A stretch of DNA of 64,000 nt from Streptomyces liliiviolaceus (GTDB taxonomy: Bacteria > Actinomycetota > Actinomycetes > Streptomycetales > Streptomycetaceae): NCBI RefSeq assembly GCF_018070025.1, contig NZ_JAGPYQ010000002.1, forward strand, positions 2,449,293 through 2,513,292. Reading direction: 5' to 3'. The notes below the pieces were generated by a model. The model was not told the origin of the DNA. It was given only the letters and a program-made list of their open reading frames with translations, and ran no database searches. A program made the position numbers and the translations under genes. Position 1 is the stretch's first letter; each line of letters starts with the position of its first letter. Below are positions 27,420-38,207 of this stretch, piece by piece.

Positions 27420-27939
27420 GGAGGCAACGGTGACGGCAGCAACACCTCCTCCACAACGGATTTGATCGCGATTGCCCCCTCTCATGCGCGCCACCGTGAT
27501 CGTCAGGTACCGGCTCGGAGATCGGCCACCTGACTGACTCCATCCGCAGCCGCCCTGCAAGGTGGAAGGCTTCCCAGATGTCATGGATGCTGCCGGAGCC
27601 GATGCTCACTGCCGCGGCGCGCAGTCCCTCCTTACCGCCACGATCGGCCGCGGAGCCGAAGTTATGGACAGGGTTGAACCTTGTCCGTTGTCCGCGGTGG
27701 AGATGGGTACCCCCACGGGGGCACCCGCTGCTGGGCCTCGTGCGACGCCTGCTCGACCGATGCTTGGGCGATCGATGCGGGCAGGCGTACGCCGACGGCA
27801 GGCGACGACGGACCGGCGCGGCGCTGCCGGCCACTGACGATCGTGCGGATCGCGGCCATGGTGGACGCTGTCCCCGTCGGTGGGGTCAGTCGAGTCGTCT
27901 GCGGTGTCGCGCCGAGAGGACTTGCCGAAGGGCACCGTG
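27420..27939. other. Intergenic stretch without a supported gene
   Basis: About 520 bp between the HEPN-like gene and the epoxide hydrolase. Frames on both strands are Arg/Pro-rich and lack ribosome sites. I see no RNA gene or clear hairpin. Confidence 0.45.
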
Positions 27940-29094
27940 TCAGTCGCGGGGTGTTCTGAAGAAGGCGCGGATGTCGTCGACGAACAGGTCGGGAACCTCG
28001 AATGCGGGGAAGTGGCCGCCTTCGGCGTGTTCCCGGAAGAAGACGTCGCTGTCGTCGGCTGGGCCGAGAACCTTGCGGACCAGCGGGTCGCTGTAGAACA
28101 GGGAGGAGGCCATCGGAACAGCCGAAGGCCCGCCCCATCCGGGGTTGTCGGCGTGGGCCAGTTCCCAGTAGAAGTCGCCTGCCGCGGGCCCGGTCCGGGT
28201 GAACCAGTAGAGGCTGGCGGTGATCAGTACGTTCTCGCGGCTGATCGGTGTGGCGGGGTTGGCCCACTGCACGAACTTCTCGGCGATCCAGGCCAACTGC
28301 AGAATCGGCGAGTCCGCCAGACCCGCCGAAAGGGCGTTGGGCGCGGTCGAGTGCAGCACCTTGTAGCCCTTCATCTGCGACCAGCCGCGCTGCGCCGCTG
28401 CGAGCTTGGTCCGTTCCTCTTGGCTCAGGCCGTCCGGCACCGGGAGGTCCTCGCCGGCCATGCCGAGCTGGAGCCTGTCGCCGTGGGTGTGCGCGCCGAT
28501 CACCCGGTCGGGCAGCAGTGTCGTCACCCGGCCGGTCACGCCGGCTCCCAGGTCGCCTCCTTCGACGCCGAAGCGCTCATAGCCCAATCGGGTCATCAGC
28601 TCCCCGAAAGCCAGGGCGGTGCGCTCCAGGTTCCAGCCGCGCGCCGAGAGCGGGCTGGAGAAGGTGAAGCCGGGCAGGGAAGGAATGACGACATGGAACG
28701 CGTCGGCCGGGTCCCCGACGTGCGCGCGCGGATCGGTGAGCGGTCCGCTCGCTTCCAGGAACTCCACGAACGAGGTCGGGTAACTGTGATTGAGCAGCAG
28801 CGGCGTGGCGTCCGGCTCCGGCGAACGGATGTGCAGGAAGTGGATGGTCTGCCCGTCGATCTCGGTCAGGAAGTGCGGGAAGGCGTTCAGTCGGGCCTCG
28901 TGGGCCCGCCAGTCGAATCCGTCCGCCCAGTAGTCGGCCAGCTCCTGCAGGTAGGCCGACGGGATGCCGTGGTCCCACTCCGATCCGGCGCCGGGGACCG
29001 GGTACGGCGAGCGGGTGCGGGCCAGGCGGTCGCGCAGGTCATCGAGATCGGCCTGCGGAATGTCGATCCGGAACGGGCTGATGTCAGCACACAT
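27940..29094 (-). CDS. Epoxide hydrolase, EHN-type alpha/beta hydrolase
   Basis: A 384-residue enzyme with the N-terminal epoxide-hydrolase domain (FRIDIPQADLDDLRDRLARTR, DWRAHEARLNAFPHF) followed by an alpha/beta-hydrolase fold. The nucleophile elbow is VEGGDLGAG with an Asp; the oxyanion segment is NHSYPTSF; the C-terminal EGGHFPAFEVPDLFVDD supplies the catalytic His. Such enzymes open epoxides to diols. ATG 29094 is used; ATG 29100 and TTG 29103 in the same frame are equally possible, with no ribosome site, so a leaderless message is possible. Confidence 0.9.
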   Translation of the reverse strand: MCADISPFRIDIPQADLDDLRDRLARTRSPYPVPGAGSEWDHGIPSAYLQELADYWADGFDWRAHEARLNAFPHFLTEIDGQTIHFLHIRSPEPDATPLLLNHSYPTSFVEFLEASGPLTDPRAHVGDPADAFHVVIPSLPGFTFSSPLSARGWNLERTALAFGELMTRLGYERFGVEGGDLGAGVTGRVTTLLPDRVIGAHTHGDRLQLGMAGEDLPVPDGLSQEERTKLAAAQRGWSQMKGYKVLHSTAPNALSAGLADSPILQLAWIAEKFVQWANPATPISRENVLITASLYWFTRTGPAAGDFYWELAHADNPGWGGPSAVPMASSLFYSDPLVRKVLGPADDSDVFFREHAEGGHFPAFEVPDLFVDDIRAFFRTPRD

Positions 29095-29317
29095 GATCAT
29101 CAATATACGAACACACTGGATGTATCGCCATGAAAGTGATGCCGGGGAGGTGGCACGTCCATCGGGCCCGTGGCCGCGAGATGGCTCCCGGCGCGGGCGG
29201 CTGACGGCACACGGCAGGGGATCTTCGCCATGACGCCTGTTCGACCGTTGAAGCCCCGTGGTGCGGTGGCGTCACCGAAGAGACGCGGTCGGCACGCGTG
29301 TCCCGGAGGAGCGGGTG

Positions 29318-30889
29318 CTATGCGGTGCGGGGATCCGGCAGGTGTGGGGTGACGTCGGCAATGCGCTGCTCGTAGCGGCTCAGCGCGTCGTCCAGTCGGT
29401 CCGGAGAAATGCCCTCCGGTTGTTGGTCCGCGGATCGCACGCGCTGGAGGGCGTGTTGGAGCACTGCCTCCGCCGTCGCATGGACCGCTGGGTGGTGGGG
29501 AGCGCGTCGTCGGACGGCATCTGCGGCAAAGATCCACATCACGGCAGTCGCGACCTGGTCGTGCGGGGCATCGGAGCCGCGGGCTGGTGGGGCCGGGGCC
29601 TCGTGGAGTGCGGTCGTGAAGCGGTCGGCGAGGTCGGCGCCGCAGGTGCGGGCGATCGCGGCGCGGACCTGGTGGGGCTGGCGCAGGGCCCGGCGGCCGA
29701 GGAAGTCGCGCAAGGCCTCGCTGGTTCCTTCGAAGATGCGGTAGACCCGCAGATCCCGGTACATGCGGGCGGCCCCGCCTGCTTCGTCGTAGCCACGGCC
29801 TCCCATGAGCTGTACCAGGGTGTCGGCGGCTTCGACAGCCCATTCGGCGCCGAAGACCTTGACCGCGATGAGCGGTTCCATCTCCACGGTCTGCCCGGCA
29901 TCGAGGCGGTCGGCCAGGTCGTAGACCAGCGCCTCCAGAATGTCGGTGCGGTAGATGGTCTCGGCGAGCCACCTGCGGACCCAGGCCCGTTCGCTCAGGG
30001 GCAGGCCGCCGATGTGCCGGCGGCGGGCGAAGTGCGTGGCGAGCTGGATGATCCGTTTGAGTGAGCCGATGGCGGCGGCGCCCACGCACAGGCGTGAGGC
30101 GTTCATCGAGTCCATCGCCACGGCCCGGCCGTCGCCGCCGGCCAGCACGCTGCTGTCGGGCACGGGTACGTCGGTGAAGTGCATGCGGCTCTGCACCATG
30201 CCGCGCTGGCCCAGAGTGAGGTGTTCCTCGCCGAGGTGCACTCCGGGAGCGGAACTGGGCACCGCCAGGGCGACCAGCGAGGTGGACGTAGCCGACGATG
30301 CGGGGCAGCGGGCGATGACGGTGGAGACGCCAGCCCAGGTGCCGTTGCCGATGAGGTGTTTGGTGCCGTTGAGGAGCCATCCGCCGTCGGATGGACGTGC
30401 CAGGGCGGTGAGTTGGGTGAAGTCGCTGCCGGCGCCGGGTTCGGTCTGGGCGTAGGCGCCGAGGGTGCGGCCGGTGGCCAGTGGGGGCAGCCAGTCTTCT
30501 TTCACCTGGTCGCCGGCCCATACCGACAGTGCGCGGGTGCCGGGGAACACTGAGGTGAACACCCAGGTGCCGAGCCCGGTGTCGATCGCGACCAGTTGTT
30601 CGTGCACCCGGAGCAGATCACCGAAGCGCAGGGCGCCGCCGCCGTACCGCTCCTCGATGAGGGGTCCGAAGAGCCCGGCGCGGCCGAAGTCCTGGACCAG
30701 GTACGGGGGGATGCAGCGTCGCTCGTCGATGAGCCAGGGGTTGATGCGGCGTGGCGCGTACTCGCGCAGCCAGTCGATCTGCTCCTGCGCGCGGCGCCGG
30801 CTGACCTCGGCGGGCGCCGCGGCGGTGAGGCGCGCCAGCCCCCAGCGTGCGCTCGACCCCGCCGTGGGTACGTGATCTGCTGCCACCAT
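29318..30889 (-). CDS. Acyl-CoA dehydrogenase family protein
   Basis: A 523-residue FAD enzyme, longer than the usual 380-400. N-terminal helical domain (RRINPWLIDERRCIPPYL, LFGPLIEERYGGG), the middle beta domain with AYAQTEPGAGSDFTQL and the C-terminal helical domain with QLMGGRGYDEAGGAARMYRDLRVYRIFEGTSEALRD, where Glu of FEGTSE is the expected catalytic base. A C-terminal extension of about 130 residues follows. ATG 30889 is chosen after GGCGG; the frame continues upstream without a ribosome site. It lies 70 bp after the truncated ketosynthase on the same strand, hinting at a former lipid or polyketide cluster. Confidence 0.88.
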   Translation of the reverse strand: MVAADHVPTAGSSARWGLARLTAAAPAEVSRRRAQEQIDWLREYAPRRINPWLIDERRCIPPYLVQDFGRAGLFGPLIEERYGGGALRFGDLLRVHEQLVAIDTGLGTWVFTSVFPGTRALSVWAGDQVKEDWLPPLATGRTLGAYAQTEPGAGSDFTQLTALARPSDGGWLLNGTKHLIGNGTWAGVSTVIARCPASSATSTSLVALAVPSSAPGVHLGEEHLTLGQRGMVQSRMHFTDVPVPDSSVLAGGDGRAVAMDSMNASRLCVGAAAIGSLKRIIQLATHFARRRHIGGLPLSERAWVRRWLAETIYRTDILEALVYDLADRLDAGQTVEMEPLIAVKVFGAEWAVEAADTLVQLMGGRGYDEAGGAARMYRDLRVYRIFEGTSEALRDFLGRRALRQPHQVRAAIARTCGADLADRFTTALHEAPAPPARGSDAPHDQVATAVMWIFAADAVRRRAPHHPAVHATAEAVLQHALQRVRSADQQPEGISPDRLDDALSRYEQRIADVTPHLPDPRTA

Positions 30890-30959
30890 GTCTGTCCGCC
30901 TTTCCGGGTGCTGTACCGGCGCCGTGCCGCACCGCGGATGGTTCGCCGCGGTGGTGTGG

Positions 30960-31977
30960 TCAGGGTGCGGTGAAGAGCAGGACGGCGTTTTGGCCGCCGA
31001 AGCCGCTGGAGTTGCTGAGGGCGAGGCGCACGTGCTGGTTTCGGGCGGCACCGGTCACGACGTCGAGGTCGATCGCGGCATCGAGGCGGTCCAGGTTCGC
31101 GGTGGGCGGCACGGTCTGCTCGGCGATGGTGCGCACGGTCAGCGCGGCCTCGATCGCCCCGGCCGCGCCCATGGTGTGGCCGAGGGTTCCCTTGGCGGAG
31201 GTGACGCTGGCCTGCCCGCACAGCCGGGCCAGCAGCCGGGCTTCCAGGAGGTCGCCCTTGGGGGTGCCGGTGGCGTGTGCGTTGACGTGGTCCACGTCGG
31301 CGGGGGTGGCGCCGGCTTCGGCGAGTGCTGTGGTGATGGCCTGTTCGAGGCCGTAGCTGTGGGGGTGGGGGTCGGTGATGTGGTGGGCGTCCGCGCTGGC
31401 CCCGAAGCCGGCCAGGCGGGCCAGTACCGGCGCCCCGCGGGCGCTGGCGTGCGTGGCCCGTTCCAGCACCAGGACCGCCGCGCCCTCGCCCAGGACGAAT
31501 CCGTCCCGTGCGGCGTCGAAGGGGCGTGAGGCCGCGGCGGGGTTGGTGCAGCGGGAGGACAGCGCGTTCATCCGCGCGAAGGCACCGGACAGGATCCGGG
31601 TGACGGGAGCGTCGCTGCCGCCGGCGAGCACCAGGTCGCACGCACCGGAGCGCACCAGTTGCGCGGCCAGTCCGAGCGCGGTGGCCCCGGAGGCGCAGGC
31701 AGTGGAGACGGCGAAGGTCGGTCCGTGGATCTGCCAGTGCAGGGCCAGTTGGCCCGGGAGCATGTTGGGAGCGAACATCGGCACGGTGAGGGCGGACACC
31801 TTCTCACCGGAGGCCTGCCGGGTGATCTGTTCCTGGAGTGTGCTCACGCCGCCCACGCTGGTGCCGATCACCACCCCGACCCGTGCCGCGTCCCAGCCCT
31901 GCGGGTCGAGCCCGGCCGTCCGAAGCGCCTCCGCGCCGGCGATGAAACCCAGCTGGCTGTAGCGATCGGTGCACCTG
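30960..31977 (-). pseudogene. Beta-ketoacyl-ACP synthase (KAS II type), 5' end lost
   Basis: The KAS fold is recognisable from TDRYSQLGFIAGAEAL onward for about 339 residues. The active-site Cys (STACASGATALG) and both His residues (NAHATGTPKGD and AKGTLGHTMGAAGA) are intact, as is the terminal NSSGFGGQN. The first 60-80 residues of the family (the N-terminal thiolase half) are absent: upstream of about 31977 the same frame is antisense to the NACHT gene fragment. The gene is therefore truncated at a rearrangement point. Confidence 0.8.
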
Positions 31978-33237
31978 CCGTCATGCAAGCCCTGAACACT
32001 CACCAGCAGGGCCGGGATGCCGGACCATTGGTTCTGACCTGCCGCACCCGCCACTACAACGTCCTCGCTCCCCAGGCGACGGTGCTGGACGCCGCCCACG
32101 TCACGGTCGACCCCGTCACCGTCGGCGACGCTCGCACCTACCTGACCGACCGCGCCGTGGACGCCGCCCGCTGGCAGCCCCTGCTCGACCACCTCGCCGC
32201 CCGTCCCGGCGGGCTGCTCGCGACCGTGCTGTCCACTCCGTGGCGGCTGTGCCTGACCGCCACCGTCTACCAACGGGACGGCGACCCCGCCGAACTCCTC
32301 ACCCTCCCGGACGCCGACGCGCTCGACCAGCACCTCCTGGCCCGCTTCATCCCCGCTGTCACCCGCACCAGCCCCAACCCCCGCGGCTACACCCCCGGGG
32401 ACGTCCACCGCTGGCTCCACCACCTCACCACCCACCTCGACCCCACCGGCACCCTCCACCCCACAGCCCCCGCACGAGCCGAAGCCACCGACCTCGTCCT
32501 GCACGAACTGTGGCCCCTCGCCGGACGCATCCGCATCCACAGCACCGACGCCCTCCTCACCAGCCTCACAGTTCTGACCACCCTCCCCCTCGTCTGGACC
32601 GCCCCCCAGTCACAGACATGGCCGTTCGCAGTTCTGATCGGCATGTGTGCCGCCGGGGCAGCAAAGGCAGCCCTCCCATCCGCCTCCCCCAACATCGTGA
32701 GAAACCCGCTCACACACCCCAACAGACGTCATCACCTTGTGGCCGGGCTCGGGACTGGGTGCGCTAGCGGGGTCATGGCCGGGCCCGGGCTCGGGCTCGG
32801 GCTTGGGCCCGCGGTCGGACTCGGGCTCGTAGGCCTACTCTCAGGCGTGCTCAGCTTCGGGCTCATGGCCGAGCAGCAGCCAAGAACAAGCTTCGCCCCC
32901 CGGAACGTCATCAGAAGCGATTACTCGGCCGGGCTCGCAACCTGGCTCGCGAGCGGGCTGACGGTCGGGCTCTCAGTCGGACTCGCGTACAAGCCCATGG
33001 TCGGGCTCGCAGCCGGACTGACGGGCGGCCTCGCGATCGGGCTTACGGCGGGTGGGGCTGCTTCGCGACGGTACGCCGTGTTCCTGCTCTGCTCACGCCG
33101 CCGTCTGCCGTTCCGGCTCGCCCTCTTCCTGGACTGGGCCGCCGACGCAGGACTCATGCGCTATAGCGGCCGCCTACCAATACCGACATCGCGAACTCCA
33201 GTACTGGCTCCGCAGACACCCCACACCAGCCCCCTGA
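31978..33237 (+). pseudogene. NACHT-type STAND NTPase, 3' fragment with frameshift
   Basis: The C-terminal half of a large Streptomyces NACHT protein. It starts within the NTPase (VMQALNTHQQG, PLVLTCRTRHYNVLAP) without P-loop or start codon. The post-NACHT helical region and a membrane part with many repeated GLGLGL and GLA(V/I)GL turns follow. Near 33168 the frame breaks; the expected tail (AYQYRHRELQYWLRRH) is in the next frame and stops at 33237. Such proteins are often immune sensors. The 5' half is missing at the same breakpoint as the ketosynthase. Confidence 0.75.
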
Positions 33238-33289
33238 CAGGAAATCTTCCCGAGTGTACTGGGACCACACAGCTCCGCCCCGTCTTCCA

Positions 33290-33939
33290 ACAGTTGATGC
33301 AAGCTTGTACGTGTCGAGTCCAGCCAGCGTGCCGCCGCGGCGCGGGCACAGTACGGAGGAGTGGCTGTGCAGGTCTCCACGAGCTCTGGTCCACTTGTGT
33401 GGCCGCGTACCCAGCGTGACTGTCTTTCGAAGAAGATCCAGGCGTCGAGCGCCACCGCGGTCCTTCCGCCTGCGGCCAGGTCTCCTTCCCCCAGCCGCAG
33501 ATCGCCTCCTCGTCGCGTTCGCCCGTCTGGCCGGCACCTGGCAGGAGAAGCCGTGCCGGATCAGCAGTTTGCGCACCCCTTGCAGGGTGTAGCTCTTGTG
33601 GACGCGACGGCCGACCATCGCCTTGATCCTCGACAGTGTCCACCGCTCATCAGGCCAGCCGTGCGCGACCGGCCCCTTGGCCAACTCCGATTCCAGCTGG
33701 CCGAACTGGACCTTGCTCAACCGCGGCGGCGAGGCCGAACCCGCCGACCGAAGCGCCCGAGGACCGCCCCTGTCCCACAACCGACGCCACCGCTGCACCG
33801 ACCGGACGCTGACCCGTAACTCCTTCGCGATCGCCGAACTCGGCTGCCCCACAGAGAACCGCTCGGCCGCCCTCAACCGAATCCCCTCGCGGAACTGCCG
33901 GCGCTCGTCCGACAGGCCGCCACCTTACGCATACCTCAC
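33290..33939 (-). pseudogene. IS630-type transposase remnant
   Basis: The minus strand reads REGIRLRAAERF, IAKELRVSVRSVQRWRRLW, the transposase DNA-binding helices, then GWPDERWTLSRIKAMVGRRVHKSYTLQGVRKLLIRHGFSCQVPARRA. A TAA interrupts the opening GGGL motif near 33928. The next piece (DEEAICGWGKETWPQAEG, then RLDAWIFFE) is in other frames and the DDE core is lost. Terminal repeats were not identified. It abuts the 3' end of the NACHT fragment. Confidence 0.8.
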
Positions 33940-34189
33940 AAGAGACGGCGTACCGCGCGGGGGTGGCTCGGCTGCAATGACGTCATGACGGAGACCTACC
34001 GCGTGGTCCCCGCCGACGCGGAGGTGGTTCGCAGTGGAGCCGCCACGGCATTCCCCCGGTCCTGCGGTCCCGCTGGCCCGGGGTCGACCCGCCGCCACTC
34101 ATCAGCCAGTTACTCACCGTGTCTGTAGCGAGAACGGCAGCGCGGTCAATGCTGATCCTCGCCACGCCCGTGCCACTGGAGGTAGCACG
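33940..34189. other. Intergenic stretch after the IS630 remnant
   Basis: About 250 bp. A plus-strand frame from ATG 33986 (MTETYRVVPADAEVV) is open for about 47 codons but has no ribosome site and no recognised family; it may be a cut-off gene start. Confidence 0.35.
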
Positions 34190-35170
34190 TCAATCATCTG
34201 CAATGCCTTGACGCTTACCACCCGTGTTCCAAAATGACTCTTCGAATCGCCGATACTCATGATCCAAGGTCACCCTCCCTGTGTATTTGGCGTGCGTTGC
34301 AAGGAAGAGACGTGGTCCTGCCCAAGCGCCGGTCGACCACAATTGGATCAACCACGCTGGAGCCGTGCTGATGTCTTGGGACAGTTCAATCCACGAGACC
34401 GTGTCAGCGGCATGCTCGCCGTGTGCCATCGACGACCCACTCGTCCAGGCATATCCCTCGATGCCGATTCGATGCTCAAGGTTCTCGCTGAGCCAGTCAA
34501 TCGAAAGGGAAGTAATCTCGAAGGCTCGAGGCTTCTTCTTCACCGACCAGCCTCGAGTTCTGGCATAACTCACGATGTCGTCGATGTCCTTCGCGGGATC
34601 ACGGTTTGTGCCGTGCTTGTCCTCGACGTCGCCATCGTTCTCGGTGGACTGGTCGGCATCAGCGACACCGCTGTTGAGCATGTTCTTGAGACGGATGCCC
34701 GCCGAGAGTCGTGCGAGGCGACGCGTCAGGGCCCGTTGCAGACGCTCATCAGCGCTGATGGTCGGGTCGATCACCGCTGTGGCCCACAGACACGCCTCGA
34801 AGATGCCGCGCGCGACCGAGACCGCGCCCATCAGCGATGCCTCCGCACGAAGCAGGACGGCGAAACCCCGAAGCTGATCGGCGGCGCTGAGGATGTTGAC
34901 CGCTGATTCGTACCTGAGAATCGTCGCGACCGGTTCAGCGCGGTCACCGAGCAGGACGTCGGGAGCGTTCGTGTCCACTCGCGCCGGGCTCTTTCGCTTC
35001 ATTTTCCAAGGCTTGAGGCCCAACTGCGTGAATCCAGCTGCTATTTGGTCGACCGTCGCCGCCAGCGCATCGCGACGCTCATGCGCCTCCCGTGTGCTCC
35101 GGTTCAACTGGTCGAGGATTTCCATCGCCCACGTCTCGTCGCTCTTGCTGGTATCACCCACGCCTGTCAC
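34190..35170 (-). CDS. Hypothetical protein (326 aa), lower GC than neighbours
   Basis: An unrecognised soluble, mostly helical protein. The N-terminus is a charged helix (ILDQLNRSTREAHERRDAL). A core segment LLRAEASLMGAVSVARGIFEACLWA is followed by an acidic linker rich in Asp/Asn and then EGYAWTSGSSMAHGEH, which recalls the Ser/Gly-His end of some HEPN-like helical proteins. GC content and codon use are visibly lower than in flanking genes, which suggests acquisition by transfer. No operon partner. Confidence 0.7.
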   Translation of the reverse strand: MTGVGDTSKSDETWAMEILDQLNRSTREAHERRDALAATVDQIAAGFTQLGLKPWKMKRKSPARVDTNAPDVLLGDRAEPVATILRYESAVNILSAADQLRGFAVLLRAEASLMGAVSVARGIFEACLWATAVIDPTISADERLQRALTRRLARLSAGIRLKNMLNSGVADADQSTENDGDVEDKHGTNRDPAKDIDDIVSYARTRGWSVKKKPRAFEITSLSIDWLSENLEHRIGIEGYAWTSGSSMAHGEHAADTVSWIELSQDISTAPAWLIQLWSTGAWAGPRLFLATHAKYTGRVTLDHEYRRFEESFWNTGGKRQGIADD

Positions 35171-36350
35171 GCGCTACACCCTGCCAGAAGGCTCAGATCG
35201 GGGAAAAGTGTTTTCCGTCATGGGGAGTCGCGCAGGGATGCCGTGAAGGCGCCCACTACCTGACATCAGCAAGGTCCCCACCCACGATGTCGCCGAAGCA
35301 GGTCAACGATGACCGTCGCAACTGACTGCTCCCATAAGGGGCCCCGCGCCAGTACAGGCGCCCCAAGGCAGTTCCGGCTACTTGCGTCATTTCGGATCCC
35401 GGGCCCCACACACCAACGCAACAGGTCGGACCAAGATCCGGGCCAGGTGCGGGCCAACTCGGTTCAGCAACGGGCGCTTTCACCTGTAGCCGCAGGTCAG
35501 AGGCTATGGCGAGCCTGTACCACCAGCAGACGAAGAATCTGCTGGCAGGTCTCCGCCTTCCCCACTAATACCAGTCACTCACCGTGCCTGAAACCGTGCC
35601 GCAGGTCGACCGATTCCTCAGCGCATCCAGCGCGCCAGCACAGCCAACTCTGGGGAGAATGAACAGCGCTGGGGAGCTCCTCGGGAGAATGGGCTGCATA
35701 ACGCCGGACGAATCTGAAAGACACTGCACCAAGCATCGGCACAGGTCAGAAGCTCAGATGGCGGTATAGACGCAGGTCAGCGCCCTCAGGTAGACAATTC
35801 CATGGCCATCTCTGCTGGCTGCGAGACGCTCTGGACTTCTTTCGGGCAAGCGTAGACGGCGCCCGCATATAGACGATGAAAGGGGCGCCGAGACCTGGAC
35901 GGAGTCCTGTCGGCCAGGGCAGGAGGAGCAGCATGCGTCGCATGATCACCGAAACTACCGGCCACCCGTTGGTGCGGCAGCGAACGGGCGGCAGCCGAAC
36001 GACCTCACTCTACTGCTTCTCTCCTCGAAGCCGTGCCGCCAGTGTGCAACAAGCGCGGTCGATGACCGACCCGGTGCCGCCCCGATGTAGCACTGGGTGA
36101 CCGCGGCCACGGACACGACAAGCACCGCCACCTCGCTCGCACTCTCGGTGCGAAAACGCTGATTCCTCCGCCACCGCACCGAGCACGGCTCCGGTCCACG
36201 CACCCGACGCTGGTTCGTTCAACATGCTTCCGCCCATCTGGGCTGGTTCCGCTACTCAAGGTTCTGCTGGCAGATCCGCGACGACTCGGATCCAGTATCG
36301 CTTCTGGGCCGGAATGCCCCCTCCGCGTAAAACTCGCGGGGTGCGGAGAA
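35171..36350. other. 1.2-kb stretch without a supported gene
   Basis: Several short frames exist, for example minus-strand 36010-36237 and plus-strand 35584-35769. None has a ribosome site or a familiar motif, and open reading changes frame often. It looks like decayed sequence between hypothetical genes. Confidence 0.45.
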
Positions 36351-37427
36351 TCAAGAGTGCCAGCGGTTATGGCCGTCGGAGCCAGGGCCGCAGACCATGG
36401 GAGTTCCTGCCTTGGTGACGCCAGTCGCCCCTTGGGGAGAACAGAACGAGCCGGGGTGCACGGTGCCGACGCTGCCGCCGCCCGTGGAGCCACCGGAAGA
36501 GGACGAGGAGCCTCCACCAGTCGAACCGGAACCTCCAGTGTTACTGCCGCTGTCGTAGTCGGGATCGTTGGTCGGGATGTCGTACGTCGTGTCCTTCGCC
36601 TTCGGACAGCGCTGGACGAGGTCGGCGTCGGTCCATCGGCCCAGGTCGAGGCTGACGGTGGTGTCGGAAGTGACGTCGGACCCGTCCTCCGGGGACTGGA
36701 AGCACACCCGCCATTCATCACCGTCCTCCGCGGCCTGCTCGGCGCTTGGGGCGTCCAGGTCAAGGTAGACGTCATCGAGCTCGACGCTGTCGAGGTCGAT
36801 GCCGACCCGCTCCAGGTCCTTCAGGGCCGTGTCGTATGTTGCGCCGACCACATCCGGCATCACGGGCCATGCGAGTGGACCGCCGTCCTTCTCTGGGCAC
36901 GGTTCATCGCTCTTGACGGCTGCAAAATTGATGCTCTTCGTGGTCGTGTCGACTTCCTGGAAACACACGGTCCACAGAGAGCGCACCATGACCGTGCGCC
37001 CCTCTCCGGCGGCATCATGGTGGGTGGTGGTGAATCCGGCGGAATCTACCAACTCCACCGCTTCGTTGAGTGGCTTTTTGGTGTAGTCGGCAGCTTTGAG
37101 GACTTTCGGGGCGGGCGAAGCGGTCTTGACGCCCTCGCTTCCCTTGTCCTGCGTGCCGGCCTCCGAGACGATCCCGCCGTCGTCGAGCTGCCCGCCCAGA
37201 CCTGCGCCGACCGTGAGCAGCACGAGGGCTCCGAACGTCGCACCGGCCTTTGCGAACCAACGCCATCGTGGCAGCACCCACACCGCCACTACGGCAGCGA
37301 TCATCACGAGAAAGCCGAAACCGAAGCTCAAAGCGCCGATCAGCGCAACTAGGGCAAGGAGGGCGAGTACGGCCGGGATGCTCCTCCACCAGGGCTGAAG
37401 CACAGTCGGAGTGTTGTACGGGTTCAT
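36351..37427 (-). CDS. Membrane-anchored PASTA-like domain protein
   Basis: A 358-residue protein. Three hydrophobic segments lie in the first 75 residues (LLALVALIGALSFGFGFLVMI, then AGATFGALVLLTVGAGL). The rest is outside the cell: a PASTA-like repeat region (MPDVVGATYDTALKDLERVGI, plus VCFQ segments), a long Gly/Ser/Thr linker and a conserved end GSFCSPQGATGVTKAGTPMVC. PASTA domains bind peptidoglycan or related ligands; these stand-alone forms are of unknown role. ATG 37427 has only a weak ribosome site. Confidence 0.8.
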   Translation of the reverse strand: MNPYNTPTVLQPWWRSIPAVLALLALVALIGALSFGFGFLVMIAAVVAVWVLPRWRWFAKAGATFGALVLLTVGAGLGGQLDDGGIVSEAGTQDKGSEGVKTASPAPKVLKAADYTKKPLNEAVELVDSAGFTTTHHDAAGEGRTVMVRSLWTVCFQEVDTTTKSINFAAVKSDEPCPEKDGGPLAWPVMPDVVGATYDTALKDLERVGIDLDSVELDDVYLDLDAPSAEQAAEDGDEWRVCFQSPEDGSDVTSDTTVSLDLGRWTDADLVQRCPKAKDTTYDIPTNDPDYDSGSNTGGSGSTGGGSSSSSGGSTGGGSVGTVHPGSFCSPQGATGVTKAGTPMVCGPGSDGHNRWHS

Positions 37428-38207
37428 GTGGCGCTCTTGCTTCCTCCGGCACGGGCCGGAACTACTGAAACGGGTCCAAGGACGGTGCGGGATGGACCGG
37501 TGCACCTTGCTGTCAGCGAGATCCCACTTGCCAGGCCGCAGTGATGCGGCGCATGCAGACAGTGACCACCTTGATGTGGAAAAGGTTGCATGGATCCGTG
37601 AAGAAAAAGTGTGCGAGTCCGTCTTGTCCCTACAGACCCGGTGATCGCTTCGGACTTGGTCGTATCAGGAGGACAGGCTTGGTGAGATTGATCCTCAGAG
37701 GTGGACACCGGTTTACATACGGCGAGCGACAGCGTGAGGGGCGCGATCAGCCTCAGATCGAACTCGGTCGGCGTGAGATAGCCGAAGACGAAGTGGCGTC
37801 GACGCCGACAGTAGCAGGCAGGCCAGCAGAGTAGCCCGAGCCCAGTCTGCGCCTTCGAAGTCCAGCGTCCTCCGTGGAACAACTCTCGCTTGAGTCTCGG
37901 GAAGAAAGAACTCAGCCAGGGCCCCGGTGTAGCGATCCACCGCGTCCCATGCCGTGACGGCGACAGGTGAAGGCGAAGGTCCGGCTCATCTGTTGGACAC
38001 ACCTGTCCGTGTGGAAGATGACGCCCTTTGAAAACAAGCCACACACGCATTGAGCGATCTTTAAGCTCCGATGTTGAAGCGCAGGCCGTCCTGGCCCCTC
38101 ATCGGCGAACGACAGCTTCTTCTCCGAAACCCCCGATTCCAGTCCGCTTGGGCCGGTACGGTCTCCATCCTGTCGTTGGTACGGAATGAGCAAGGAAGGA
38201 CAGGTAC
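37428..38207. other. Intergenic stretch without a supported gene
   Basis: About 780 bp with short, uneven frames on both strands. A minus-strand piece at 37713-37940 looks faintly protein-like (ALAEFFLPETQARVVPRRT) but has no start or partner. Nothing firm. Confidence 0.4.

Noticed and set aside
32000..32540. N-terminal extension of the ketosynthase frame, about 187 residues
   Set aside because: It is Gly/Val-rich antisense of the NACHT fragment and does not resemble the missing ketosynthase N-terminus.
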